From contig JBEDUI010000266.1 in assembly GCA_040414495.1 (NCBI GenBank), positions 1 to 24,174 on the forward strand: a DNA stretch of 24,174 bases. The letters are read 5' to 3'. The number at the start of each line of letters is the position of its first letter. Within the stretch, counting starts at the first letter, position 1. This document shows, one piece after another, positions 7,189-15,538 of the stretch. The notes below the pieces were generated by a model. It was given only the letters and a program-made list of their open reading frames with translations, did not search any database and was not told the DNA's origin. The position numbers and the translations under genes are program-made. Origin of the DNA: DATAVB01 sp040414495. GTDB taxonomy: Bacteria > Actinomycetota > Actinomycetes > Mycobacteriales > QHCD01.

Positions 7189-8712
7189 TCAGCCCGGGCG
7201 ATGGCCCAACGCTCGCACGTCGGTGCCGAGATGCGGTAGCGCCGCTACGGCTTGGCGTTCGGCCGGCCAGGGATCATGAACGATCCGCGATTCGACGTCG
7301 AGCATCATCGTGGCCCGATCCTGGTTATACGTCGGCCACACGGGCAGGCCGGTGTGTTGCGGGTCGCCGGTGCGGGCGAAACCGGCCCACGCGGCGCTGA
7401 TCCGGCGCGACAACTCCTCCGCTTCGGGATACTGCACCAGGCGCATTGCCAACGGCATCTCGCTGGTGTGAAAGGCGCCCAAATTCGGCAGCGGTGACTC
7501 GTAACCAAAATCGTAGCGATATACGGACTTTTGCCGGGCACTATGCAATTCGGCGACGCGGATGCCGATCTCGCGGAGCCGGTCCGACATGATTGCGATG
7601 AACACGTCGCTCGGTGAATCGTCGGGCCGGTTGGCGCGGTAAACGTCCAGCACCAGTTGCATCATGTCGTCGGGTAGTAGGGTGAATCGGACCAACTGTG
7701 GCAGCACATCGGGCCAGTCGAGGGCGAAAAGCGCCGGGTCCATTTGGTACGTCATTTCGTGGCGGGCATTGCCCACGAGCATGGGAATATCGGCCGCGCG
7801 TTCCGGCGCTTTATCGTGCCAGGGTGACTCGGTCAGCGTTACGCCATCGAGCACCGCGTAGAAACGTAAATGCTTTCCGTCGGTCATCCCGTTCACGAGC
7901 GTCTCGGTCGGCAATTCGGCCAGCCGTTCGATGTTAGTCCCGATACCCAGCCGGTCCAGATAGGTAGTCGCCATCTGCGTCGCGGCGTCACGCGGGAACG
8001 GGTCAGGCCAGCCGCTGCACTGCACGATCACCCGGTGAAATAGGCCCTGCGCCGACTCCATCGCCATCAGGTCGAGAATCTTGGCTCCGCCACCGGACTC
8101 GCCGATCAGCGTGACATTATCCGGATCGCCGCCGAATTCCGCGATGTTGTCCCGGATCCACTGCAGCGCCAATACCAGATCCAAGAGCCCGACATTGCCG
8201 GTGGCGTACCTATCGGAAATGCCACCCAGATAGAGAAAACCGAACGCATTCAGCCGGTGATTCAGTGACACCAGCACCACGTCCTGCTCGCGGACCATGC
8301 CATCGGCCAACGTCGCGATCGAGCCGCACATGCCGTGGAAACCGCCGCCGTGGATATACACCATGACCGGCCTGCTGGCTGCGTCGGCGGACGGTGTCAG
8401 CACGTTGAGGACCAGACAGTCCTCCCCCGAGGTGATATCAGCCGATTTCAGTTCATCCGCTCGGCCGCCGGTGAAATACGGGCCGAACCTTGGATCGCAC
8501 CACATCGGCGCGGCCACGGCCTGCGGGCAGTAATGACCGAACGCGATCGCATCCCTTGTCGTGGACCAACTGGCCGGTGGTGTCGGCGGCAGAAACCGAT
8601 CCGTCCCGATCGGCGGCGCCCCGTACGGAATTCCCCGGAACACCTGGGCGCCGTTCTGCCAGGAGCCACGCACCCGGCCATAGCTGGTATCTACTTCGGG
8701 TTCGGCCGCCAT
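7189..8712 (-). CDS. Type-B carboxylesterase (para-nitrobenzyl esterase family)
   Basis: A 507-residue alpha/beta hydrolase that hydrolyses carboxylic esters. Family signposts in order: F-R-G-I-P-Y (about 25-30), EDCLVLNVLTP (97-107), the oxyanion HGGGF (121-125), the nucleophile elbow GESGGG (Ser206), a likely acidic residue Glu319 in NARHEM, and the catalytic histidine His415 in GAFHTSEMPLAM. The elbow is GESGGG rather than the commoner GESAGG. No signal peptide is seen, so a cytoplasmic enzyme is expected. The ATG at 8712 has no good ribosome binding site and lies only 6 bases after the acetyltransferase stop, so translation may be coupled to that gene. The substrate is unknown; the location downstream of a sugar locus could mean removal of acyl groups from imported glycosides, but that is inference. 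Confidence 0.9.
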   Translation of the reverse strand: MAAEPEVDTSYGRVRGSWQNGAQVFRGIPYGAPPIGTDRFLPPTPPASWSTTRDAIAFGHYCPQAVAAPMWCDPRFGPYFTGGRADELKSADITSGEDCLVLNVLTPSADAASRPVMVYIHGGGFHGMCGSIATLADGMVREQDVVLVSLNHRLNAFGFLYLGGISDRYATGNVGLLDLVLALQWIRDNIAEFGGDPDNVTLIGESGGGAKILDLMAMESAQGLFHRVIVQCSGWPDPFPRDAATQMATTYLDRLGIGTNIERLAELPTETLVNGMTDGKHLRFYAVLDGVTLTESPWHDKAPERAADIPMLVGNARHEMTYQMDPALFALDWPDVLPQLVRFTLLPDDMMQLVLDVYRANRPDDSPSDVFIAIMSDRLREIGIRVAELHSARQKSVYRYDFGYESPLPNLGAFHTSEMPLAMRLVQYPEAEELSRRISAAWAGFARTGDPQHTGLPVWPTYNQDRATMMLDVESRIVHDPWPAERQAVAALPHLGTDVRALGHRPG

Positions 8713-8718
8713 GGCCGA

Positions 8719-9198
8719 TCATTCTAGTACGACAGATGATGGAGATATCGTACGACGATAAATCTGCCGCGAACCTCCCTCCGGGCCCGGGTCGGTGGCC
8801 TCGGCCGGGCGAAAACCAAGCCGTTCATAAAATGCCCGCGCCCCGCTCGACGTCGCGCCGGGATGGTCGGCGCCGAACGTCACCACCTCCATCACCCCGG
8901 GCCTACGGACGAATCTGCTCACGGCGTCATCCATCAACGCCCGACCCACTCCCCGCCCGCGCGCCTGCTCGGCAATGACGAGCCAATGCACGTGGTATTT
9001 CGGCGGTTTCGCGCCGAACAGCAGTCCACCGAGAACGTCGCTGTCCTCCGCGATCAGCGCCATACCGCGATCAATATGCCGGGAAACCGCGGCGTGAAAC
9101 CCGGGATCATCGACCATCGGGCCGAACCACACCTCGACCTGCGCCGCCAGCGTCAGGAAGCCACCAAGATCATCGCGCCGCGCGAGCCGGACCGTCAT
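8719..9198 (-). CDS. GNAT family N-acetyltransferase
   Basis: A 159-residue GNAT-fold protein. The acetyl-CoA binding motif A appears as V-I-A-E-Q-A-R-G-R-G-V-G-R-A-L-M (RGRGVGRA, the R/QxxGxG/A signature), and the C-terminal A-R-A-F-Y-E-R-L-G-F is the usual motif B. It should acetylate an amine on a small molecule or protein; the acceptor cannot be told. The gene begins 18 bases after the DUF5722 stop and ends 6 bases before the esterase ATG, so it may belong to a four-gene minus-strand operon. GGGAG is only 1 base from the ATG, too close for a normal ribosome binding site. A CATACT placed 7 bases upstream (9206-9211) could instead be the -10 of a leaderless transcript. Confidence 0.85.
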   Translation of the reverse strand: MTVRLARRDDLGGFLTLAAQVEVWFGPMVDDPGFHAAVSRHIDRGMALIAEDSDVLGGLLFGAKPPKYHVHWLVIAEQARGRGVGRALMDDAVSRFVRRPGVMEVVTFGADHPGATSSGARAFYERLGFRPAEATDPGPEGGSRQIYRRTISPSSVVLE

Positions 9199-9216
9199 GC
9201 TCCCGAGTATGTCAGC

Positions 9217-11394
9217 CTAGGACCGCGCGAATTGCACCTGATCGAGGTCAAAATTGCCGGACCAATTGTCGTCGGTACTCCCCCGTACCCACACCTTGAT
9301 CCGCTTGACCGCCGACCAGCCGCGCAGGTCCACGGCCAGCCGGTTCCAGCCCTGTGACGGATCCACTGCAGCGGTCGCGTAACCGACCGCACCATCGGCC
9401 GAGTAGACACGAATCTGCGCCTGGAACGTGATTCCCGGCTGGAACTGGCCGGACGCTGGCTCGGGAATCCTTACTGACAAGGCGAGTCCGCTGCTCTTGA
9501 CTGGGTGCGCAAGTACGACGTCGGCGCCTTTCCATACCTTGGCGTCGGTGGCGACCGGCGACAGGCCGGTGTCGAAATGCGCCCGCAGCAACCCGGTTCC
9601 GGAAGCCGCCGCCGGATCCGTGACCGACTCGACCGAACTGGCATTGTCGGCGACCCGCCAGCCGTCGGTGCTGCCGTGTTCGAAGTCGCCGACAGTTTGC
9701 GGATCGGCCAGGGTGGTCGCGTTCGGCAGCTCGGTCGGTATGGCGCTGCGGTCCAATTTGGCCGGGTCGAAATTCGGAATGACGTCCTTCCAACTAGTGA
9801 TGCCGATGATCTTCTTGGCGAAATCGGTCACCTGCAGGGATTTGGCGGTGTCGATGTACTTCGCCACATTGTAAACATACTTCGGATCACCGGGCATATT
9901 GCTGCCGCCGACCAGCGGCTTGTCCGTGTCCCAGCTCCAGAGGCCGAGCCGCAGCCCGCCTTCGAGCGGGTGGTCGACGTGCCGGTGCACATTGAACGCG
10001 TCGATGCCACCGGCGAACAGGATCTTGTAGTAGGCATAGGCATAACAGGCCGCCTGCAATTGTTGGTCGGCCAGGCTCGCGCTGGGCGTATTACAGCCCT
10101 GCTCGGAAAGAATGATGCGCCGCTGCTGACCGTCGTACGTCAGCTGCGGCTGCTGCAGATAGTGCGGCAGCACCTGGATATTCTTGAACGTAATCATCGG
10201 ACTGTCGGCAGAGTCCACCGCCTCGGTGTCATCCCAGACTCGCGGGTTCGTCAGGTCCTGTGGATAAGGGTGATAGGCGACATCCCACGGGAAATCGCCC
10301 TGGCTCTTCGTGACCGCCGCCAATTCGTCCACGACGTCTCGACCGGGATATGCCTGCAGCGGTTTGCTCGGGTCGGGCGAGACATTCCAGTTGTGTTCCA
10401 ACGACACGTAGACCCGCGGCTGCTGGTAGTACTTGCGGGCCGCGGCCCAGGTCAGCCGCAGCGCCCGCGCATAGTATTCGACGAAATCGGCCAGCGACTG
10501 ATCGCCCATCTGGGCCCACACCCAGGCCGCGTCCACCTCGTTGCCGACCACGAAATCCAACGCCCGGCCGTACTTCTGGTCGGCCCGCGAATACCGACTG
10601 GCCAGGAATTCCATCGCTGCGGTGTAATATGCCACGCCCTGCGCCGTCTTGGTGTTGAACGCATATACGCTGCCGGCGCCGAGCTGAGCGTCCGGGTGCA
10701 CGAGGATGCTGAACGCGGAATCGGGGTTGCCATCCTGGTAGAGGATGAGGATCAGATTGACGACGATCCCGTCGTCGGAGAGCGGCTTGATCTGCCGGTC
10801 CAGAGCCTCGACTTGACCTTTGTCGAAATAGTAGGGCTTGCCGCCGGAGTCGAACTCGATATACGTACCGGAATCACCCGGAGTCTTGCGCATCAACGAG
10901 CCGAGCACGACGTTGACGCCGGCATGCTGGACGCCCAAGGACTCGGCGTCATCGGTCATGTCCACTTCGGACAGACCCTTGATCGACGTGGTTCGCGGAT
11001 ACGGCTCGGTGTCGAGCGCGGCGAAATCGACGTGGTCAACGTAATGCGGTCCACCCAGCACAGCGCCGCCGTCAACCGCGACGAACTTGTCGTAATACCG
11101 GTCCACGCCGTCGGAGCGCCGTGGAATCGACGCCCGGAACGCGCCGCCGGGTGATGCGGTGACCGTCGCCGCGACCGGCACCGCCGAATAATCGGCCGGG
11201 TCCTGGGAGGGATCCAGTGCGTAGAGCCGGATTGTGTCCGACCCGGCGGCCCGACCCTGCACCGTAATCTGGCTGGCATTGACCGCGACGCTGTCGATGC
11301 CCCTGCCAGCCGCTTTGGGAGTTTCAGCGGTCGCGTGCCCACTCACGATCAATGCCCCGACCAGCGTCAGGACCGCAATTATTCGACTCCGCAC
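9217..11394 (-). CDS. Secreted DUF5722 protein, glycoside-hydrolase-like, with C-terminal beta-sandwich
   Basis: A 725-residue exported protein. The N-terminus is a Sec signal peptide (Arg2 and Arg4, hydrophobic to about residue 18, A-T-A cleavage near residue 23). A small beta domain (about 30-120) is followed by a large domain with DUF5722 features: N-V-V-L-G-S-L near 161, then VVGNEVDAAWVW with Asn285-Glu286, and RRIILSEQGCN with Glu431. An Asn-Glu pair followed by a second strand-end Glu is the pattern of clan A retaining glycosidases, so Glu286 and Glu431 are candidate acid/base and nucleophile (inference). Residues about 590-725 resemble a galactose-binding-like carbohydrate-binding module. 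The GTG start at 11394 has GAGGGGAG upstream. The gene overlaps the end of the Gfo/Idh dehydrogenase by 16 bases, implying translational coupling. Activity and substrate are unproven. Confidence 0.82.
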   Translation of the reverse strand: MRSRIIAVLTLVGALIVSGHATAETPKAAGRGIDSVAVNASQITVQGRAAGSDTIRLYALDPSQDPADYSAVPVAATVTASPGGAFRASIPRRSDGVDRYYDKFVAVDGGAVLGGPHYVDHVDFAALDTEPYPRTTSIKGLSEVDMTDDAESLGVQHAGVNVVLGSLMRKTPGDSGTYIEFDSGGKPYYFDKGQVEALDRQIKPLSDDGIVVNLILILYQDGNPDSAFSILVHPDAQLGAGSVYAFNTKTAQGVAYYTAAMEFLASRYSRADQKYGRALDFVVGNEVDAAWVWAQMGDQSLADFVEYYARALRLTWAAARKYYQQPRVYVSLEHNWNVSPDPSKPLQAYPGRDVVDELAAVTKSQGDFPWDVAYHPYPQDLTNPRVWDDTEAVDSADSPMITFKNIQVLPHYLQQPQLTYDGQQRRIILSEQGCNTPSASLADQQLQAACYAYAYYKILFAGGIDAFNVHRHVDHPLEGGLRLGLWSWDTDKPLVGGSNMPGDPKYVYNVAKYIDTAKSLQVTDFAKKIIGITSWKDVIPNFDPAKLDRSAIPTELPNATTLADPQTVGDFEHGSTDGWRVADNASSVESVTDPAAASGTGLLRAHFDTGLSPVATDAKVWKGADVVLAHPVKSSGLALSVRIPEPASGQFQPGITFQAQIRVYSADGAVGYATAAVDPSQGWNRLAVDLRGWSAVKRIKVWVRGSTDDNWSGNFDLDQVQFARS

Positions 11395-12428
11395 GAGCCA
11401 CTCCCCTCAATCGATATGGGCCGGCCCGATGCCGCGGACCGGTAGGCGGCGTCCAACAACTCGACCGAATGCGCGGCCGGCGTGGCCGGGCCGGGCGTCC
11501 GGTCTATCCGGCCGGCCATCAGGTCGGCGAACGCCCGGGCCGGTGCGTCAACCGGATAGCCGGATTCACCGTCGGACAGTCCACTGTGCTCAGCCTCGGC
11601 GCCGGCCAACCGCAGCTCGGCGGCGGCAGCGGCCAGGTCGTAGACCAGCATTCCCTTGGTGCCGTAATACGCGATGTTTTCCCGTGCTGGATGATCACGC
11701 GGCACCGTGCCGGTTCCGGTGAACGATCCCTGCGCACCGCCGGCGAAACGGACGGTAATCGAATCGACGAGATCGACGGCCAACCCGCGATTGTCGAGGT
11801 AACCGAAAACCTCGGCCGCGCGTAGACCCGTCGTCCAGCACACCACCCCCAGCAGATGGCTCAGCTGCGCGTGCCCCTGCCCACCACCGGCCAGTTTCGG
11901 ATCGGCGTACGTCCCACCCCGGCCGTCCGGCAGCGCCGATTCACCGCGGAACAGCCGTTCGGTGTGGGAGGCGAATGTGCCCACGATCTGCACCAACTCG
12001 CCCAGCCGGGGCACCGCGGTCCGTACCCACTGCGCCACGCTGGTGAAATGAAATGTCTGACCGACCATCAGGTGGCGGCCCGCCCGCTCCGACCGGCGAA
12101 CGAGATCCCAGGCATCCGCCGCGTCGACCGTCATCGGCTTCTCCACCAATACGTGCAGACCGGCGTCCAATGCGACCCGGCACACCGGATAGTGCGCCGT
12201 GTGCGGCACGGTCACCACGACGCCGTCGGCAATTCCCGAACGCAGCAGCTGCGTGAAATCTGTGAAATACCGTGGAATACCAAACTCAGTCGCGGTCTCC
12301 CGTGCCCTGGTTTCGTCGGTGTCACAGATCGCCACGAGTTCGGCGCCCTCATAATCGAGCAGACTCGGGATATTGGCCAACCTCGCATACCAACCCGCAC
12401 CGATCACGGCGATCCGCGCACGCTGCAT
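11379..12428 (-). CDS. Gfo/Idh/MocA family oxidoreductase (first copy)
   Basis: A 349-residue NAD(P)-dependent dehydrogenase. The Rossmann motif is at the N-terminus (R-I-A-V-I-G-A-G-W-Y-A-R-L-A-N), followed by VAICDTDE, the conserved VEKPMTVD, and G-G-G-Q-G-H-A-Q-L-S-H in the C-terminal substrate domain, where the family catalytic histidine lies. Members oxidise a sugar, inositol or glycoside hydroxyl, or interconvert ketosugars. The ATG at 12428 is preferred over a longer frame because GGAGG lies 7 bases upstream and the family motif starts there. It is the first gene of a minus-strand unit and overlaps the secreted DUF5722 gene by 16 bases, so the two probably act on the same carbohydrate. 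It is divergent from the rhamnonate-dehydratase-like gene. Substrate unknown. Confidence 0.88.
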   Translation of the reverse strand: MQRARIAVIGAGWYARLANIPSLLDYEGAELVAICDTDETRARETATEFGIPRYFTDFTQLLRSGIADGVVVTVPHTAHYPVCRVALDAGLHVLVEKPMTVDAADAWDLVRRSERAGRHLMVGQTFHFTSVAQWVRTAVPRLGELVQIVGTFASHTERLFRGESALPDGRGGTYADPKLAGGGQGHAQLSHLLGVVCWTTGLRAAEVFGYLDNRGLAVDLVDSITVRFAGGAQGSFTGTGTVPRDHPARENIAYYGTKGMLVYDLAAAAAELRLAGAEAEHSGLSDGESGYPVDAPARAFADLMAGRIDRTPGPATPAAHSVELLDAAYRSAASGRPISIEGSGSCGVE

Positions 12429-12532
12429 GCCGCCACCTCCGTTCGGCAATCCCAAAGGCTATTGTCGCCTCATTACGGAGGTCCGGCATTGCCTGATCCG
12501 GCCAGCTCGACGCCATGTCGGCCCACGCGACC

Positions 12533-12545
12533 TACATTATGCATT
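12533..12545 (+). promoter_or_regulatory. Putative -10 element of a leaderless transcript for the rhamnonate dehydratase-like gene
   Basis: TACATT (12533-12538) lies 7 bases before the ATG at 12546, and no Shine-Dalgarno sequence is present upstream of that ATG. This arrangement is typical of leaderless actinobacterial mRNAs. No good -35 element was recognised. Confidence 0.4.
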
Positions 12546-13691
12546 ATGAAAATCACGTCAATCCGCACCGTGGAATATTCCAGCCGAGCCCTCGACCTTG
12601 CCCATCACTCGGCCCGGCGGCGTGACCCGTGGCCGGCCGCCGGACCGGTCGCCAATCCGATGACCAATTACCCGCGCTATGCCGCGTACCGGCCGGATTG
12701 GACACCGACCTGGGGTCAGTTCGGTTGTGTGGTGGAGGCGGAGGACGGTTCGACCGGATTCGCGGTCGGCAGCAACGGCCGGCCGGTCGCCGCGGTCATC
12801 GACGACTACCTCGGTCCGCGGTTGGCCGGCGAGGATGTGTTCGCGACCGAAAAGACGTACGACATGGCGGTCCGAATGTGCGCCCCGTTCGGCGCGGCCG
12901 GGCTGGCCTCGTTCGCGGTGAGCGCCATCGACCTGGCGCTGTGGGATTTGAAGGCCAAGCTGCTCGGAATGCCGGTATACCAGCTGCTCGGCGGTCCTTC
13001 CCGCGATGAAATGACCTGCTACGCCACCGGCGCCGACACCGATTGGTACACCGAGCTGGGTTTCACCGCCGTCAAACTGCCCTGTCCGTACGGTCCGGCC
13101 GACGGCCTGGATGGCCTCAAGCGCAACGTTGAACTTGTCCGCAAAACCCGCGACGAGGTCGGCGACGACGTCGAGATCATGCTCGATTGTTGGATGGCAT
13201 TCGACGTGGATTACACCGTACGGTTGGCCGAAGCGCTGCGTCCGTACCGGATTCGGTGGATGGAGGAATGCCTGCAATCGAACGATATCCGGTCGCATGC
13301 TGAACTGCGGCGCCGCTTGCCCTGGCAGACTCTCGCGACCGGCGAGCACTGGTTCACCCCGGTACCATTCCAGCACGCGGTCAGCGAGGGCCTGGTCGAT
13401 ATTCTGCAACCGGATATCCAATGGGTCGGCGGATTGACGCCGCTGATCCAGATCTGCGCGCTGGCTCGTGCCGCCGGCGTCACCGTCATCCCGCATGCCG
13501 GCGGCAATACCGTCTACGGGCAGCACGCCTGTTTCGGGTTGCCCGGAATTCCGTGGACCGAATTCTTCATCGGTACCCCACCGGGCATTCCGCTGACCGA
13601 GGCCAACAGCACACCCGGAATGGCCGTACCCGAGAACGGCCGACTGGTGCCGTCGGCCGCCCCGGGCTTCGGTCTGGAAATCAGCGACTGA
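12546..13691 (+). CDS. Enolase-superfamily dehydratase, L-rhamnonate dehydratase-like
   Basis: A 381-residue protein that aligns by eye along its length with E. coli L-rhamnonate dehydratase (RhmD), which converts L-rhamnonate to 2-keto-3-deoxy-L-rhamnonate. Shared blocks include N-P-M-T-N-Y-P-R-Y, SAIDLALWDL, PVYQLLGG, MLDCWM (Asp214), W-M-E-E-C-L (Glu240), TGEHW (Glu267), ILQPDIQWVGGLT and the C-terminal N-G-R. Asp214, Glu240 and Glu267 are the metal ligands; His317 in IPHAGG is the catalytic histidine, matching the E. coli Asp226/Glu252/Glu280/His329 set recalled from memory. The PHGSS segment of RhmD is PHAGGN here, so a related 6-deoxy or other sugar acid is possible. The gene is monocistronic, divergent from the Gfo/Idh unit, and its last 11 bases overlap the convergent permease gene. 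It is well placed for the dehydration step of the local sugar pathway. Confidence 0.85.
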   Translation: MKITSIRTVEYSSRALDLAHHSARRRDPWPAAGPVANPMTNYPRYAAYRPDWTPTWGQFGCVVEAEDGSTGFAVGSNGRPVAAVIDDYLGPRLAGEDVFATEKTYDMAVRMCAPFGAAGLASFAVSAIDLALWDLKAKLLGMPVYQLLGGPSRDEMTCYATGADTDWYTELGFTAVKLPCPYGPADGLDGLKRNVELVRKTRDEVGDDVEIMLDCWMAFDVDYTVRLAEALRPYRIRWMEECLQSNDIRSHAELRRRLPWQTLATGEHWFTPVPFQHAVSEGLVDILQPDIQWVGGLTPLIQICALARAAGVTVIPHAGGNTVYGQHACFGLPGIPWTEFFIGTPPGIPLTEANSTPGMAVPENGRLVPSAAPGFGLEISD

Positions 13692-14589
13692 CTCCGGTGA
13701 GGTTGACGCCCTCGATCAGCCACCGCTGCAGGAAGAAGAACCCGATCACCACGGGCAACATCACCACGAGCGCGATACACATCACCAACTGGCTGCCCCA
13801 GCCGGTCGGCTGCATCTGCGGGAATTCGTAAATGGACAGTGCCAGCGTCCACTTCTGCGAGGACGTCAGGAAGATCAGCGGTCCGAACAGGTCGCCCCAG
13901 GTGGCGAGGCCCGTCATCCAGGCGGTCACCGCTAACGCCGGTTTGATCGTCGGCAGCACGATATTCCAGTAGATCCGCAGCCAACCCGCGCCATCCACCC
14001 GGGCCGCCTCGTCCATGTCCCGGGGAATGCCGAGAATGAACTGCCGCAGCAGGAAGATGTTGAACGGTCCGCCACCGAAGAAGGCCGGCACGATCAACGG
14101 CAGGTACGTGTCAAGCCAGCCGAGATCCTTGAAGATCAGATAGAGCGGGATCAACGTCACCGTACCGGGCAACATCATTGTGGACAGAATCGCGTTGAAC
14201 CAGAATTCCCGTCCCGGAAAGCGCATCCGGGCCAATGCGAATGCCACCAGCGACGCCGAACTGACCGAGCCAGCCACCACCAACGCGACGATCAACGCGG
14301 TGTGCCACAGGTAGGTCGTGAACGGCGCCACCGCCCAGGCGACCGAGAAGTTGTGCCACTGCAGGACGCTCGGCCACCACACCTTCGGCAGCGTCTGTTG
14401 CTCCACTGTGGTCTGCAACGACGTGGACACGACCCAGAAAAACGGGAACAGAAAGAAACAGGTCGTGATGACAAGCACCACGACGATCGCGATCCGGCCG
14501 GGCGTCCAGCGCCGTCGCCGCCCGCCGGGGCGCCCCGCGAGTCGGGCCCGCCGGGCTTCGTACTGCTGCAGGGTCTCTGCTACGGCCAT
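13681..14589 (-). CDS. Sugar ABC transporter permease, MalG-type (CUT1)
   Basis: A 302-residue inner-membrane protein with a basic N-terminal cytoplasmic tail (residues 1-30) and about six hydrophobic helices starting at R-I-A-I-V-V-V-L-V-I. The EAA motif that contacts the ATPase is present as EAARVDGAGWLRIYWNIVLP, followed by the usual proline. N-terminal and loop features match the MalG/AraQ/UgpE side of the CUT1 pair. The ATG at 14589 lies 1 base after the stop of the partner permease, with GGGAGG about 12 bases upstream, so translation is likely coupled. It is the last gene of the uptake operon and overlaps the convergent dehydratase gene by 11 bases. It forms half of the channel for the sugar delivered by the upstream binding protein. 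Confidence 0.93.
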   Translation of the reverse strand: MAVAETLQQYEARRARLAGRPGGRRRRWTPGRIAIVVVLVITTCFFLFPFFWVVSTSLQTTVEQQTLPKVWWPSVLQWHNFSVAWAVAPFTTYLWHTALIVALVVAGSVSSASLVAFALARMRFPGREFWFNAILSTMMLPGTVTLIPLYLIFKDLGWLDTYLPLIVPAFFGGGPFNIFLLRQFILGIPRDMDEAARVDGAGWLRIYWNIVLPTIKPALAVTAWMTGLATWGDLFGPLIFLTSSQKWTLALSIYEFPQMQPTGWGSQLVMCIALVVMLPVVIGFFFLQRWLIEGVNLTGVSR

Positions 14590-14590
14590 G

Positions 14591-15526
14591 TCAGCGATCG
14601 CCTCCCTGATAGAACACCCAACGGCGGCTCAGGCGGAAGAACAGCAGCGTCACCACCAACACGATCGCGAACAACACCCAGGCAGCGGCTGCGCCATAAC
14701 CCATCTGCAGGGTGCCGAACGAGTGCCGGTAGATGAAGACATCGATAAAGTCCAGCGACCCCAGGGGCGAACCGTTGGCGCTGCCGGAAATCACCAGCGA
14801 CTGGATGAAAACCTGCAACGAACCGATGATGCCCAGCACCGCGTTGAACAGAATTGTCGGGCTGATGATCGGCAACGTGATCGCGAAGAATCGGCGGATC
14901 GCACCGGCACCGTCCACCCTGGACGCCTCGTACAGGTCTTCGGGCACGCTCTGCAGGCCGGCCAGCCACACCAGCATGGAGCCGCCGGATCCCCACAGCG
15001 CCATGAAGATCACCGACCACAACGCGGTCGAGGGGTTGGTGAAGAATTCGATCGGCGTGCTGCGGAGATGCAGCTTCATCAGGATGTAGTTGAACAGGCC
15101 GTAATTCGATGGGGACATCATGTCCTTGAACACGACCGCGCTGGCCACCAACGGAATCACCGCGGGCAGGTAGATCAACGTACGGAAAATTCGCATTCCC
15201 GGGATCCGTTGGTTGAGCAGCACCGCGATGAGCAGGCCGACGGCCAGACCCAGCGGCACACTGACGATCGCGAAAACGACCGTCACCTTCAGCGAGTTGT
15301 AGAAGGTCGAATCGCTGAAGAGCGTCGTGTAGTTGCTGCCACCGATGAACTTCGCCGGCTTCGGCAGGTTGTACCGGGTGAACGAGTAGTACAGCGAGAT
15401 CACCATCGGGATCAGCGTCCAGATGAGCAATCCGAGGATCACCGGCAACATGAATCCATAACCGGCGGCGGCCTCGCGCCGGCGGGGATTGTGCCCGGTT
15501 TTGGCGATCCCAGGAATATCAGCCAT
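14591..15526 (-). CDS. Sugar ABC transporter permease, MalF-type (CUT1)
   Basis: A 311-residue inner-membrane protein with about six transmembrane helices, the first beginning near residue 20 (G-F-M-L-P-V-I-L-G-L-L-I-W). It has the MalF/UgpA-type periplasmic loop after helix 1 and an EAA motif E-A-S-R-V-D-G-A-G-A-I-R-R-F-F-A-I-T-L-P. It should pair with the MalG-type permease encoded 1 base downstream. The ATG at 15526 is preceded by GGAGG at 5 bases. The gap to the binding-protein gene is 12 bases, so the three transporter genes form one transcript. No ATPase gene is in the unit; actinomycete CUT1 importers commonly share a distant MsiK-type ATPase. Confidence 0.93.
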   Translation of the reverse strand: MADIPGIAKTGHNPRRREAAAGYGFMLPVILGLLIWTLIPMVISLYYSFTRYNLPKPAKFIGGSNYTTLFSDSTFYNSLKVTVVFAIVSVPLGLAVGLLIAVLLNQRIPGMRIFRTLIYLPAVIPLVASAVVFKDMMSPSNYGLFNYILMKLHLRSTPIEFFTNPSTALWSVIFMALWGSGGSMLVWLAGLQSVPEDLYEASRVDGAGAIRRFFAITLPIISPTILFNAVLGIIGSLQVFIQSLVISGSANGSPLGSLDFIDVFIYRHSFGTLQMGYGAAAAWVLFAIVLVVTLLFFRLSRRWVFYQGGDR

Positions 15527-15538
15527 TCCCGCCTCCGG

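Noticed and set aside
7178..7192. Small inverted repeat CTGAT-TCCCT-ATCAG between the FGE and esterase genes, possible bidirectional terminator
   Set aside because: The stem is only 5 AT-containing pairs, has no U tract, and overlaps the esterase stop codon; too weak to call a terminator.
12448..12467. CAAT...ATTG inverted repeat upstream of the first Gfo/Idh gene as an operator
   Set aside because: Only about four bases per arm; expected by chance in a gap of this size.
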